Shown: positions 53,492 to 63,845, counted from the stretch's first letter. The stretch is DNA of 64,000 nucleotides from Alteromonadaceae bacterium XY-R5 (GCA_001660395.1 LXWE01000001.1:1386357-1450356); one strand, 5' to 3'. Numbers and translations are program-made. Notes: generated by a model from the letters alone, not told the origin.

Positions 53492-55198
53492 TTAGTGAGC
53501 CTGAGCTTCACCGGCACCTTTAGGATAACGGATCCCTTCCACCAGCTCCTGAATCTCTTCCGGGGCTTCATTGGTCATTTTATAGACCGCAAACGCCACC
53601 GCAAAGTTAATGATCATGCCCAATGTACCAATGCCCTCAGGGGAAATCCCAAACCACCAGTTGGCAGGCACATTCGCCGCAGGATTCACAAACTTAAAGT
53701 AGATGATATATGCAGCGGTAAAGACGATACCGGAAACCATACCGGCAATCGCACCTTTATTGTTCATCTGTTTGAAGAAGATACCCATAATAATGGCAGG
53801 GAAGAAGGACGATGCCGCCAGACCAAAGGCAAAGGCCACCACCTGGGCCACAAATCCTGGCGGGTTCACTCCGAAGTAACCAGCAATCAATATGGCCACC
53901 GCCGCAGCTAAGCGTGCGAAGAACAACTCCTTTCTATCGGTGATATTCGGCATCAGGTTACGTTTTAGCAAATCATGAGAAACCGAAGTTGAAATCACCA
54001 GCAGTAAACCTGCAGACGTGGACAGTGCCGCAGCAATACCACCCGCAGCAACAAGCGCAATCACCCAGTTTGGTAAGTTAGCAATCTCTGGGTTCGCCAA
54101 TACCATGATGTCGCGGTCAACTTTCATTTCGTTGCGCGCATCTCCTGAATAAAACATTTTGCCGTCGCCGTTCTTATCGTCCCAGCTGATCAGTCCGGTT
54201 TTCTCCCAGTTTTTAATCCAGCTAGGTGCACCCGCATATTCCGTTCCCTGCTGGTCAGCCCCATTGATAGTCTCAATCATGTTCACCCGAGCGAATGAGG
54301 CTAACGCTGGCGCCGTGGTGTACAAAATTGCGATAAACAATAAAGCCCAACCCGCACTGCGACGCGCATCACGTACTCTGGGTACAGTGAAGAAACGAAC
54401 AATCACGTGTGGTAAACCTGCGGTACCCACCATTAACGCAGCGGTAATGCAGAACACATCAATCATGCTCTTAGTGCCGGAGGTATATTCATTAAATCCA
54501 AGTTCCGTAGACAACCCATCGAGCTTGTCCAACAAGTACATACCCGAGCCATCGGCCATGGTTGCACCAAAACCCAATTGCGGGAATAAATGACCGGTCA
54601 TCAGAATCGAAATAAAGATTGCGGGAACCAGATAAGCAAAAATCAGCACGCAATATTGAGCAACCTGCGTATAAGTGATGCCTTTCATACCACCTAAGAC
54701 GGTGTAGAAGAACACGATGGCCATACCGATGATGACACCAGTGGTAATATCTACTTCAAGGAAGCGGCTGAATACCACACCTACACCACGCATCTGACCG
54801 GCAACATAGGTAAAGCATACGAAGATGGCACAGATTACCGCTACCGTGCGCGCCGTCTGCGAATAGTATCGATCACCGATAAAATCCGGCACGGTAAACT
54901 TACCGAATTTACGTAAGTAGGGTGCCAGGCACAGCGCAAGCAGCACATACCCGCCTGTCCAGCCAAGCAAATACACTGCCCCGTCATATCCCATAAAGGA
55001 AATCAGGCCAGCCATCGAAATAAACGACGCTGCCGACATCCAGTCAGCTGCTGTAGCCATGCCGTTTGCTACCGGGTGCACACCGCCGCCCGCAACATAG
55101 AATTCCTGGGTAGAACCCGCCCGCGACCAAATCGCAATGGCGATATAGAGCGCGAACGAGCCGCCGACAATAATGAAAGTTAACGTTTGAATATCCAT
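53492..55198 (-). CDS. actP: Acetate:sodium symporter (ActP-like, SSS family)
   Basis: A 568-residue inner-membrane sodium:solute symporter with about 13 helices. Features include EFYVAGGGVHPVANGMATAADWMSA, the core GGMKGITYTQVAQY and IAAALSTSAGLLLVIS. This subgroup pairs with a DUF4212 subunit and the acs/crbSR genes, so acetate or a similar short carboxylate is the expected substrate. It follows the DUF4212 gene by 9 bases. An upstream motif is shared with the acs promoter (see findings). Confidence 0.88.
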   Translation of the reverse strand: MDIQTLTFIIVGGSFALYIAIAIWSRAGSTQEFYVAGGGVHPVANGMATAADWMSAASFISMAGLISFMGYDGAVYLLGWTGGYVLLALCLAPYLRKFGKFTVPDFIGDRYYSQTARTVAVICAIFVCFTYVAGQMRGVGVVFSRFLEVDITTGVIIGMAIVFFYTVLGGMKGITYTQVAQYCVLIFAYLVPAIFISILMTGHLFPQLGFGATMADGSGMYLLDKLDGLSTELGFNEYTSGTKSMIDVFCITAALMVGTAGLPHVIVRFFTVPRVRDARRSAGWALLFIAILYTTAPALASFARVNMIETINGADQQGTEYAGAPSWIKNWEKTGLISWDDKNGDGKMFYSGDARNEMKVDRDIMVLANPEIANLPNWVIALVAAGGIAAALSTSAGLLLVISTSVSHDLLKRNLMPNITDRKELFFARLAAAVAILIAGYFGVNPPGFVAQVVAFAFGLAASSFFPAIIMGIFFKQMNNKGAIAGMVSGIVFTAAYIIYFKFVNPAANVPANWWFGISPEGIGTLGMIINFAVAFAVYKMTNEAPEEIQELVEGIRYPKGAGEAQAH

Positions 55199-55207
55199 CT
55201 GGGCCCC

Positions 55208-55474
55208 CTACTCTTCATCGACGCCATAATGTTTGTCGATCTGATTCATTTTGTGTACATACACAAAAATCAGAATGACAAACACGTAAATGGCCCCCTG
55301 CTGCGCAAACCAGAAGCCCAGCTTAAAGCCAAAAAACTGGATGTTATTTAATACATCCACCAGCAGCACGCCGCATCCAAAGGACACCACAAACCATATG
55401 ATCAGTAGCTTCAGCAGCAGCCGCAGATTGTCTCGCCAATAGGCGACTTTATCTTCTTCTGATTTGAACGCCAT
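55208..55474 (-). CDS. DUF4212 small subunit of the SSS symporter
   Basis: An 88-residue protein with two membrane helices (about 19-43 and 53-76), ending in a charged tail. DUF4212 genes directly precede SSS-type solute symporters and are thought to be accessory subunits. The spacing to actP is 9 bases. Confidence 0.85.
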   Translation of the reverse strand: MAFKSEEDKVAYWRDNLRLLLKLLIIWFVVSFGCGVLLVDVLNNIQFFGFKLGFWFAQQGAIYVFVILIFVYVHKMNQIDKHYGVDEE

Positions 55475-55516
55475 TGTCTTTATCCCTCATTTCAGAATGT
55501 TAATTTCGCGTTAACT

Positions 55517-55530
55517 AATTTAGACCTGCG
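55517..55530 (-). promoter_or_regulatory. Candidate CrbR-type site near actP
   Basis: AATTTAGACCTGCG (plus strand) matches the acs/porin repeat ACTTTAGTCTWACG at 10 of 14 positions. It lies 43 bases upstream of the DUF4212 start. Factor assignment is inference. Confidence 0.35.
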
Positions 55531-55547
55531 AGTAAAGGGGGGGAATG

Positions 55548-55559
55548 CGACCATGGTCG
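55548..55559. promoter_or_regulatory. 12-bp palindrome CGACCATGGTCG
   Basis: Perfect palindrome in the divergent region between DUF4212/actP and crbS. It may be an operator for either gene; no matching copy was seen near acs. Confidence 0.3.
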
Positions 55560-55652
55560 TATGGGGTAGAATCAGGTTATGCTGAGGGTCTGTGCTACAT
55601 TAGCCCAACAGGGTGAATCGTTGATAAACGCATACAGGTATGAGGATTTTTT

Positions 55653-58600
55653 ATGGCGTTGGGCTGGCTATTATTAGCGTTATGTTACCTGTCGGCATTA
55701 TTCTGGCTGGCCCGCTGGGGCGAAAGTCCGCGAGATCTTGCCCGTCGTATTACCTCTCATCCTGCACTTTATTCGCTGGCACTGGCGATCTACTGTACAG
55801 CATGGACGTTTTTTGGCGCAGTTGGCGAAGCCAGCCGTAATACATGGGCATATTTACCTATATTTTTAGGGCCAATTTTGCTCTATAGCTTTGGCTATCC
55901 GTTGTTATATAAACTGATTTTAGTCAGCAAAAAGCAGCACATTACTACCATCGCTGACTTTATTGCCAGTCGTTACGGCAAGCGTCAAACCGTTGCTTTG
56001 ATGGTCACCATTATCGCCCTGATGGCCACCATCCCTTATATCGCACTCCAACTAAAAGCCATCGGGGCCGCATTTCTACAAGTTTCGGGCGGCCAGGATG
56101 CACAAGGCGTGATCCTGATGGCGACTTTATTTATCGCACTGTTTTCGATCTATTTTGGAACCAAACGAACAGACGTCACCGAGTTTCGCCGGGGACTGAT
56201 CCTGGCGATTTCCTTTGAGTCAATTATCAAATTGCTGGCCTTGGGCTTACTTGCCTATACTGCCTGGGAACTCTGGCAAAACCAGCATTCTCGTCAAGTA
56301 CTGATTCATTTTGGCGACAATGCCAGTATGGATAAACTGCTGTCTTTTTCATTTATATCTCAGACCCTGATGGCGGCTGGGGCCGTCATATGTTTACCCC
56401 GACAGTTCCACGTTGCCGTTGTAGATAATCTGAAACTTGAACACTTAAAAACCGCACGTTGGCTATTCCCGTTATATTTAGCTTTGATTGCAGTGACAAT
56501 TCCCGTGATTGCAGCCGCCGGACAGTCTTTATTCGCCGGAACAGAGCTAGAACCTGACAACTATGTGCTTAACCTTGCCCTGTTATCTGACTCACTTATT
56601 TTACAAATTCTGGTATTTGTAGGCGGCTTATCCGCAGCGTCTGCGATGATCATTGTTGCCTGTTTAACCCTTAGTACCATGGTCACCAACGATGTGATTC
56701 TGCCCAAACTACTCAGTGCCTCAAGCGATCAAACCGTGCCGCCTAATTACAGTAAAACCATCCTGTTCTTGCGCCGTCTGGTCATTGGCGTATTGCTCTG
56801 TATGGCTTATCTGTATCAGCGTCAACTGGCCAATAGCACGTCGCTCGCATCCATTGGTTGGCTTGCATTTTCCCTGGTTATTCAGCTTTTACCGGCAATT
56901 ATTGGTGGCTTATACTGGAAACGCGGCCATGCCCATGGGGTGTATGCGGGATTCATTTGTGGTTTGCTGACTTGGATTCTGTGGCTGATTTTACCTTTAT
57001 TCGGCGCCTCAGAATTACATCCACTGGCCAATAACAGTATCAGCGAAGGCGCGATGCTCAGTCTGCTGGTAAACAGCCTGGCATACGTGTTGTTTTCAGT
57101 ACTGGCACCGGTCAGACTGGTTGACCGAATTCAGGCCCAGGCTTTTGTGGTCCCCTCAGACCAGCGCTTACCGTTACCTAAAAATCCGTTTTCTAATGCC
57201 ACTGTCGGCGACATTAAAACCCTGCTCTCGACGTTTCTTGGTCCCGGTCGCTGGCATGCACTGTTGCAGGATTATCAACAACGTAAACCTTTTATCGATT
57301 TGGGTGAAGATAGCCAGCCTCATCAGGACTTTATTACATTTAGTGAACGGGCTCTGGGCGGAGTAATTGGCGCCGCCAGTGCCAAAGCACTGATCGACAG
57401 CGCGCTTAGCGGTAAAAAGCTCGATTTTGAAGAAGTAATGAACTTCTTCGACGATACCACTCAGGCCATTCAGTTTAATATGAACGCGTTGTTTACCTCA
57501 CTAGAGAGCATTGAACAGGGTATTAGTGTGGTAGACAGAAATCTGACCCTGGTGGCCTGGAATAAGCGCTATCTTGATTTATTCGATTATCCTGAGGGCA
57601 TGGTCCAGGTAGGCACCCCAATTGAACGATTAGTCCGTTACAACGCCGAGCGCGGTGAATGTGGCGTAGGCGAAATTGAAGCCCTGGTGCAAAAACGCCT
57701 CGACTTTATGCGTCAGGGCTCCCCTCATCGTTTTATTCGCCAGCGTAGTGACGGAAAAATGATTGAAATGGTGGGTAACCCCTTACCCGGAGGAGGCTTT
57801 GTTACCAGCTTTAACGATGTCACTGAACATATTGAAATTCAGCAGGCGCTGGAAGAAGCCAATATTGATCTGGAAAAACGTATCCGTAAACGCACTGAAG
57901 AAGTTCAGGCCATTAATGCGGAACTGCGCACCGAAATTGGTCGTCGAGCCGAAGCGGAAAAAGAAATGGTACGTGCGCGCAAAGCCGCCGAAGCTGCCAA
58001 TGCCAGTAAAAGCCGATTTCTCGCTCTCGCCAGCCACGATGTGTTGCAACCCTTAAATGCAGCCAAGCTCTATTTATCTGCACTGGCGGAAATCCATCTA
58101 CCGGATAATGCTAACGATATTGTTAATAAGCTCAATGACAGCGTAAATGCCAGCGAAACCCTTATTGCCACGCTACTGGATATCGCCAGACTGGAACAAG
58201 GTGAACTCAAACCGAAGAAAGAGCCGATTAGCGTGCTTTCTGTATTAGCGCCTTTGGCTGATGAATATGCGATGAAGGCTGAACAAAAGGGTCTCACCCT
58301 TAAAGTAAAACTCTTAGATTGCTGGGTAAATACAGATAAAACCTATCTCCAGCGGATTGTACAAAATCTGTTATCAAATGCCGTGAAATATACCCAACAG
58401 GGCAAATTGCTGCTAAGCGTACGCAAACAGCATGGACGGATCCTTATCCAGGTCAGGGATACGGGTACAGGCATCAGTCCGGAAGAGCAGCAAAAAATCT
58501 TTAAAGACTTTTACCGGGTCGATGGAACCAAAGAACATGGCGTGGGTTTAGGCCTGAGTGTGGTCATGCGCTTAAGTCAGCAACTGGGTTGTCCAATTTG

Positions 58601-59090
58601 GCTGCGTTCGTTTAAAGGCCGAGGCAGTTGCTTTTCTATTTCTCTGCCGCCAGCAGAAGCCAAAATGGAGGTAACTGCACCGCGTTCTATCCCCCTGAGT
58701 CGCTTTAGTGATCTGGATGTACTCTGCATTGACGACCAGCAGGAAAATCTTGATGCACTATCGTTATTGCTTAATAAATGGCAGCTGCAAGTAGAAACCG
58801 CCCGCAGTTGGGATGAAGCTTTGGCACAGGTAAGCACAAAACAACCACAAATACTGCTAGTTGATTATCACTTAAATGAAGGCACCAATGGTTTGGATTT
58901 AATCAGCGAAATCCGTAACAGAACACATCAGGATTTACCCGCGGTGCTAATTACTGCCTCACAGGAGCCGGAATTAATCAGCCAGTGCAAAGATTTAGAT
59001 GTAGGGTATTTAAGTAAACCGGTAAAACCAGCGAAACTCAGGGCCTTATTGCAAAGCTTACAGCGCCAGCAACATAAACAAAGTGCGTAA
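55653..59090 (+). CDS. crbS: Hybrid sensor kinase fused to an SSS-family transporter domain (CrbS type)
   Basis: A 1145-residue inner-membrane hybrid kinase. Residues 1-490 are an SLC5/SSS-type transporter domain with about 13 helices, then a PAS domain (about 615-725), a coiled coil, HisKA with phospho-acceptor H795 (ASHDVLQPL), HATPase with N (LLSNAVKY) and DTGTGI, and a receiver with D1071 (LLVDYHL). In Vibrio, CrbS with CrbR controls acs and acetate use. It is divergent from actP and convergent with crbR. AGGA precedes ATG 55653. Confidence 0.9.
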   Translation: MALGWLLLALCYLSALFWLARWGESPRDLARRITSHPALYSLALAIYCTAWTFFGAVGEASRNTWAYLPIFLGPILLYSFGYPLLYKLILVSKKQHITTIADFIASRYGKRQTVALMVTIIALMATIPYIALQLKAIGAAFLQVSGGQDAQGVILMATLFIALFSIYFGTKRTDVTEFRRGLILAISFESIIKLLALGLLAYTAWELWQNQHSRQVLIHFGDNASMDKLLSFSFISQTLMAAGAVICLPRQFHVAVVDNLKLEHLKTARWLFPLYLALIAVTIPVIAAAGQSLFAGTELEPDNYVLNLALLSDSLILQILVFVGGLSAASAMIIVACLTLSTMVTNDVILPKLLSASSDQTVPPNYSKTILFLRRLVIGVLLCMAYLYQRQLANSTSLASIGWLAFSLVIQLLPAIIGGLYWKRGHAHGVYAGFICGLLTWILWLILPLFGASELHPLANNSISEGAMLSLLVNSLAYVLFSVLAPVRLVDRIQAQAFVVPSDQRLPLPKNPFSNATVGDIKTLLSTFLGPGRWHALLQDYQQRKPFIDLGEDSQPHQDFITFSERALGGVIGAASAKALIDSALSGKKLDFEEVMNFFDDTTQAIQFNMNALFTSLESIEQGISVVDRNLTLVAWNKRYLDLFDYPEGMVQVGTPIERLVRYNAERGECGVGEIEALVQKRLDFMRQGSPHRFIRQRSDGKMIEMVGNPLPGGGFVTSFNDVTEHIEIQQALEEANIDLEKRIRKRTEEVQAINAELRTEIGRRAEAEKEMVRARKAAEAANASKSRFLALASHDVLQPLNAAKLYLSALAEIHLPDNANDIVNKLNDSVNASETLIATLLDIARLEQGELKPKKEPISVLSVLAPLADEYAMKAEQKGLTLKVKLLDCWVNTDKTYLQRIVQNLLSNAVKYTQQGKLLLSVRKQHGRILIQVRDTGTGISPEEQQKIFKDFYRVDGTKEHGVGLGLSVVMRLSQQLGCPIWLRSFKGRGSCFSISLPPAEAKMEVTAPRSIPLSRFSDLDVLCIDDQQENLDALSLLLNKWQLQVETARSWDEALAQVSTKQPQILLVDYHLNEGTNGLDLISEIRNRTHQDLPAVLITASQEPELISQCKDLDVGYLSKPVKPAKLRALLQSLQRQQHKQSA

Positions 59091-59099
59091 AGACACAAG

Positions 59100-59756
59100 T
59101 TAACTGAGGATACTGGCAGGTGGTTCTAATTCTAATTGCGAGGCAATTAAAACAGCCTGCGTGCGGTTATTAATGCCAAGTTTACGAAAAATTGCGGTAA
59201 TGTGAGCTTTTACGGTGGCCTCAGCGATATCCAGATTATAGCCAATTTGTTTGTTCAACAGTCCATCCCGCATATAGCATAAAACTTTGTACTGAGCAGG
59301 CGTTAAGCTTGCCACCTTATCTGCGAGTTCGGCAAACGCGGGATCGTCGGTTAGGGCATTATCATCAAAGGACTCTGGCAGCCAAATATCACCATCCAAC
59401 ATAGTAGTCACAGCTTCTGCGATATGACTGGCATCAGTGGTTTTCGGCACAAAGCCAAGGGCTCCGGTATTAATAACCTTTGCAATCAGGCTAGGTTCTT
59501 CTAGCCCAGACACTACGGCAACCGGTAAGTCAGGAAATAACTTTCGTATATGAATTAACCCGTACAGATCACAACTGCCAGGCATATGTAAATCCAGCAG
59601 CAACAGATCGATATCCTGTTGCTGCTGTAACAACTCAACGGTATGCCCCAAATCACCTGCTTCAAGCAACGTCAGGGGCTCAAGCGTCGCAGACAATGCT
59701 CCCCTTAGCGCATCGCGGTACAACGGGTGATCATCGGCGATTAGCAAGGTTATCAT
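59100..59756 (-). CDS. crbR: NarL/LuxR-type response regulator CrbR
   Basis: A 218-residue response regulator. The receiver has the acidic pair in IADDHP, phospho-acceptor D55 (LLLDLHMPG) and K105 (FVPKTT). The C-terminal LuxR-type HTH (about 150-212) includes LTPAQYKVLCYMRDGLLNKQ. It follows acs by 14 bases and is probably in its operon, unlike Vibrio, where the genes are loosely linked. It is the expected partner of the hybrid kinase next door. ErdR of Pseudomonas is the same type. Confidence 0.88.
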   Translation of the reverse strand: MITLLIADDHPLYRDALRGALSATLEPLTLLEAGDLGHTVELLQQQQDIDLLLLDLHMPGSCDLYGLIHIRKLFPDLPVAVVSGLEEPSLIAKVINTGALGFVPKTTDASHIAEAVTTMLDGDIWLPESFDDNALTDDPAFAELADKVASLTPAQYKVLCYMRDGLLNKQIGYNLDIAEATVKAHITAIFRKLGINNRTQAVLIASQLELEPPASILS

Positions 59757-59770
59757 TGTCTGTCCATCAC

Positions 59771-61711
59771 TTAGCGGTTGAGTCGTCCTTCGATGAGTGT
59801 ATCAACAACACCAGGATCCGCCAACGTTGAGGTATCACCCAGTTGCTGATATTCATTCGCAGCAATCTTACGCAAAATCCGACGCATAATCTTACCTGAA
59901 CGGGTTTTAGGTAAGCCATGGCTCCATTGAATCATATCCGGTGTCGCAATCGGACTTAATTCCTGACGTACCCATTTACGTACTTCTGCCGTAAGCCCAT
60001 CATTTACTTCAACGCCTTCAACCGGAATAACATACACATAAATGCCCTGGCCTTTAATATCATGGGGATATCCCACCACTGCCGCCTCAGCGATGGATGG
60101 GTGAGCGACCAGTGCGCTTTCAATTTCTGCGGTTCCCAGACGGTGACCAGATACGTTCAGAACATCATCTACGCGTCCAGTGATCCAGTAATAATCATCT
60201 TCGTCTCGACGCGCACCGTCCCCGGTAAAATAGACGCCGCTGTATGTGCTAAAGTAGGTTTGTTCAAACCGGTCATGGTCACCATAGACTGTGCGGGCCT
60301 GTCCGGGCCAGCTGTCTTTGATAATCAAATTACCTTCGGTAGCCCCTTGAAGCTCATTGCCTTCACTATCGACCAATGCAGGTTGAATCCCAAACAATGG
60401 CCGTGTTGCCGAGCCAGGTTTTAAGTCTGTCACACTAGGCAGAGGCGCAATCATGATGCCCCCCGTCTCCGTTTGCCACCAGGTATCCACGATTGGGCAC
60501 TTACTGTTACCTATCACGTCGTAGTACCACTGCCAGGCTTCGGGGTTGATCGGCTCTCCCACTGATCCCAGCAAGCGCAACGTTGAACGACTAGACCCAT
60601 CCGCGGCTGTCGTACCGTGGGCCATAAGTGCCCTGATCGCGGTAGGTGCAGTATAGAGAATATTCACCTTATGCTTATCAACAACCTGGCCAATTCGACG
60701 TACGTCAGGGTAAGTCGGAACGCCTTCAAACAGCAACGTAGTGGCGCCATTCGCCAAAGGTCCATAAACCATGTAACTGTGGCCAGTGATCCAGCCGACA
60801 TCGGCTGCACACCAGTAGATTTCTCCTGGCTGGTAGTCGAAGACGTATTTATGGGTCATGGAAGCATAGAGCAGATATCCGCCAGTGGTATGCACTACAC
60901 CTTTTGGGGTACCTGTTGAGCCAGAGGTATAAAGAATGAAAAGTGGATCTTCCGCGTTCATTACTTCAGGTGCGGCTTCTGTTGCACAATCCGATACGAG
61001 ATCTTCCCACCAAATATCAACGGGGTTCCAGTTAACTGAGCCCCCGGTTACTTTGCACACAACATTGTGTTCAATCGATGGGCAGCGACCATTAGCCAAA
61101 GCAGTATCTACATTTGCCTTCAATGGCACGGCATTACCGCCTCGTCGACCTTCATCGGCGGTTATAATGACTTTCGCTTCACAGTCATTAATACGGTCAG
61201 CTATCGCATTCGGCGAGAAGCCGCCAAACACAACTGAATGCACAGCACCAATCCGAGTACATGCCAGCATTGCATAGGCAGCCTGAGGCACCATTGGCAT
61301 ATAGATCGCCACGCGATCGCCCTTATTCACCCCTAGTTTGCGTAGTCCATTAGCGAGTTTACATACCTCATCATGTACTTGCTGATAGCTAATCTGTGCA
61401 TCGACCTCGGGGGAATCACCTTCCCATATAATCGCTGTGCGATGTGGGTCAGTCGCTAAATGGCGATCAATGCAGTTTACACTGACGTTTAGCTCGCCAT
61501 CTTCAAACCATTTTATTGAAACATTACCTCGTTCAAACGAGGTATTTTTAATAATGGTAGGTGCCTTTATCCAGTTAAGAGAAGCAGCCTGTGTTTTCCA
61601 GAAACTATCAGGATCCTCAACGGATTGCTTATACATGCTGCTATAAGACTCTGGGGTAAGATGAGATTTCTTCTTGGCACTTTCGGGAACGGGAAACAAA
61701 ATTTGACTCAT
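59771..61711 (-). CDS. acs: Acetyl-CoA synthetase
   Basis: AMP-forming acetyl-CoA synthetase, 646 residues, that turns acetate, ATP and CoA into acetyl-CoA. The AMP-binding motif [20 protein letters not shown] and the regulatory lysine K607 (TRSGK) are present. Start 61711 follows GGAGAG; ATGs at 61729 and 61723 are weaker options. It is divergent from a porin and upstream of crbR. Two copies of a 14-bp motif lie in the shared promoter region. Confidence 0.95.
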   Translation of the reverse strand: MSQILFPVPESAKKKSHLTPESYSSMYKQSVEDPDSFWKTQAASLNWIKAPTIIKNTSFERGNVSIKWFEDGELNVSVNCIDRHLATDPHRTAIIWEGDSPEVDAQISYQQVHDEVCKLANGLRKLGVNKGDRVAIYMPMVPQAAYAMLACTRIGAVHSVVFGGFSPNAIADRINDCEAKVIITADEGRRGGNAVPLKANVDTALANGRCPSIEHNVVCKVTGGSVNWNPVDIWWEDLVSDCATEAAPEVMNAEDPLFILYTSGSTGTPKGVVHTTGGYLLYASMTHKYVFDYQPGEIYWCAADVGWITGHSYMVYGPLANGATTLLFEGVPTYPDVRRIGQVVDKHKVNILYTAPTAIRALMAHGTTAADGSSRSTLRLLGSVGEPINPEAWQWYYDVIGNSKCPIVDTWWQTETGGIMIAPLPSVTDLKPGSATRPLFGIQPALVDSEGNELQGATEGNLIIKDSWPGQARTVYGDHDRFEQTYFSTYSGVYFTGDGARRDEDDYYWITGRVDDVLNVSGHRLGTAEIESALVAHPSIAEAAVVGYPHDIKGQGIYVYVIPVEGVEVNDGLTAEVRKWVRQELSPIATPDMIQWSHGLPKTRSGKIMRRILRKIAANEYQQLGDTSTLADPGVVDTLIEGRLNR

Positions 61712-61786
61712 GACACTCTCCATCAACATCTTAGATAACTATGCTTAACACCTCACTCTAACCTTGTTGCTACAGGATAAAATCCG

Positions 61787-61848
61787 ACTTTAGTCTTACG
61801 AAGAGAATACGCCTTTTTTAACCATTTATTTACAACTTTAGTCTAACG
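61787..61848. promoter_or_regulatory. Two copies of ACTTTAGTCTWACG between acs and the porin gene
   Basis: ACTTTAGTCTTACG (61787-61800) and ACTTTAGTCTAACG (61835-61848), identical but for one base, 48 bases apart. The second lies just upstream of a -35 position for a TATAAA at 61875-61880 toward the porin. A LuxR-type factor (CrbR) is the likely reader; inference. Confidence 0.45.
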
Positions 61849-61917
61849 CGAATCTCATGGTTAGGAATTTGGACTATAAAGGTAATTCCTTACACAATGG
61901 TCTTTATAGGAAAAATC

Positions 61918-63072
61918 ATGCTTAAAACTAAAATATGCAAAGCAACTCTGGCCATCGCACCTCTCTTGTGTTGTAGCAGTTATGCTGCAACGATTGGCAA
62001 CACCGATATTGGAATGAGTGGTTACATAAAAGCAGATGGTATGTGGAGCCAATACAGTGACGGTACACTATCCTCTGGCAATGTTGGGCGCGACTTTTAT
62101 ATACCGGGACTGACGCCGGTAGGCGGGAACGACGAAAGCACACAATTCGATGCGCACATTCGCCAGTCTCGCTTCCGCTTCACCAGTAAAACAGCCGTAG
62201 ATGAGAACAATTCGGTAACAGGCGTATTTGAATTCGACTTCCAAACCACTGTAGATGGAAATGAACGCGTCAGTAATTCCTACACACCACGCATTCGGCA
62301 TGCATTTATAAGTTATAAAAACTGGTTAGTCGGACAAACCTGGAGCACTTTTATGGATGTCTCCACACTACCTGAATCGTTAGATTTTGTTGGCACTACC
62401 GACGCTGCGATATTTGCACGACAAACTCAGGTACGTTATACCAATGGCAGCTGGGAATTCGCACTGGAAAATCCGGAATCGACTATCACCCCATATGGTG
62501 GCGGTGGTCGAATTGTCGCTGACGATAATGCAATGCCGGATGCCGTTGTTCGTTATTCAATGAAACAAGACTGGGGACACATATCCGTTGCCGGTCTGGT
62601 TCGTCAATTGAGTTATGACGATGGAGTCTCTATAGATGACAGCGAAACATCATATGGCATCAGCCTGAATGGCGTTTTTAAATTTGGTAAAGATGACCTT
62701 CGGGTTGCCGCCAATTATGGCTCTGGCCTTGGCCGTTATATCGGCTTGAACGTTGTAAATGGTGGTGTACTGAATGCAAATGGTGATATTGAGGCCATTG
62801 ACTCATATGGCGTGAGCATCGCCTACCGCCATTTATGGGATGACCAGCTGCGCAGTAATATTATGTACTCTATGTTCAGTGCAGATAACGACACCGTGCT
62901 CACAGGTCTATCTGCAACCAAAGAAACCTACAGCGTAAGGGCCAACATTCTATATAACCCGATAAAACCAATTACGGTGGGTGCTGAACTAGCTTACGCT
63001 AAGCGCGAACTCGAAAGTGGCGCGGATGGTGACATGACAAGGTTACAATTCTCTGCAAAATACGCCTTCTAA
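61918..63072 (+). CDS. DcaP-like outer-membrane porin
   Basis: A 384-residue porin with signal peptide ending SYA and a 16-strand-type barrel finishing in LQFSAKYAF. Motifs IRQSRFRFTSKT, VGQTWSTFMD and FGTTDAA-like DFVGTTDAAIFARQTQVRY resemble DcaP porins, used for small carboxylates in Acinetobacter. ATG 61918 follows AGGAAAA and gives the natural signal peptide; 61897 is an upstream in-frame start. Divergence from acs suggests acetate or related uptake through the outer membrane. Confidence 0.82.
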   Translation: MLKTKICKATLAIAPLLCCSSYAATIGNTDIGMSGYIKADGMWSQYSDGTLSSGNVGRDFYIPGLTPVGGNDESTQFDAHIRQSRFRFTSKTAVDENNSVTGVFEFDFQTTVDGNERVSNSYTPRIRHAFISYKNWLVGQTWSTFMDVSTLPESLDFVGTTDAAIFARQTQVRYTNGSWEFALENPESTITPYGGGGRIVADDNAMPDAVVRYSMKQDWGHISVAGLVRQLSYDDGVSIDDSETSYGISLNGVFKFGKDDLRVAANYGSGLGRYIGLNVVNGGVLNANGDIEAIDSYGVSIAYRHLWDDQLRSNIMYSMFSADNDTVLTGLSATKETYSVRANILYNPIKPITVGAELAYAKRELESGADGDMTRLQFSAKYAF

Positions 63073-63087
63073 TCTTATTCTATACTC

Positions 63088-63114
63088 AAGCCCCTTTTTA
63101 GGGGCTTTTCTTTT
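63088..63114 (+). terminator. Terminator after the porin gene
   Basis: AAGCCCC / GGGGCTT stem with a short loop, then TTCTTTT. Confidence 0.85.
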
Positions 63115-63183
63115 ACCTACATTCCTTTACTCTTGAATTGCAAAACATTTGCCTATTCACTGCATAGACACAAAGGAATAAAT

Positions 63184-63747
63184 ATGAAATTAATAAGGAA
63201 TTATGCACTACTGAGCCTTGTTGTGGCGTCATCTGCATTCGCGACGGATAAAATTGCCAAAGGAACCTACATACCCGCGAGTGGCTGGATGAAAACAATG
63301 GAAGTTTCAGATGCAAACCAAGCTGAAACACCAGAACAAATTGGTAGCTATAAAATATACCTAGTTAACAGAGATTGGTTGAGCCTAAGCCGAGCTGAAA
63401 GAGCCTCAACCTTGTACCTGTTAACATTAGAAGGCTCCTTGCGAGGCAAGCTTGATATCAACACTTACACGAGTGACCATGTGATAACAACGAGCGATAG
63501 AGGAAGCATTTTAAGAACCACGGATGACGCCTTCCTGCCCGTACAGGGAGATTTAACCTGCAGCAACGGGGTGCCTATGATTGGCTTTGAACAGATTAAC
63601 ATCACCAGTGCTCAGGGTACATTGAGTAATTTATCTACGGGCACTCTTTACCTATCAGGTACTGTGAACAACTGTCCAGGCCAGGAAAATTATCTTAAAA
63701 ATGATTTCTACGTTATCCCTGCAACGGGTGCGGTCATATTTGAATAA
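63184..63747 (+). CDS. Small secreted protein, unknown function
   Basis: A 187-residue exported protein with signal peptide (cleavage after AFA, about residue 20). Two cysteines (C136 and C172 approximately) may form a disulfide. The sequence has mixed beta character (GKLDINTYTSDHVITT, GTLYLSGTVNN) and I recognise no family. AAAGGA lies 7 bases before ATG 63184. It stands alone between the porin and the rRNA operon. Confidence 0.6.
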   Translation: MKLIRNYALLSLVVASSAFATDKIAKGTYIPASGWMKTMEVSDANQAETPEQIGSYKIYLVNRDWLSLSRAERASTLYLLTLEGSLRGKLDINTYTSDHVITTSDRGSILRTTDDAFLPVQGDLTCSNGVPMIGFEQINITSAQGTLSNLSTGTLYLSGTVNNCPGQENYLKNDFYVIPATGAVIFE

Positions 63748-63845
63748 TATCGAAGTATAAAGAATCAGGATAATTAATATGCCCGGAGAATATCTTTGGG
63801 CCTTTATAACCTGAATTGTGGAATAAAATATCGTATTACAAACGT

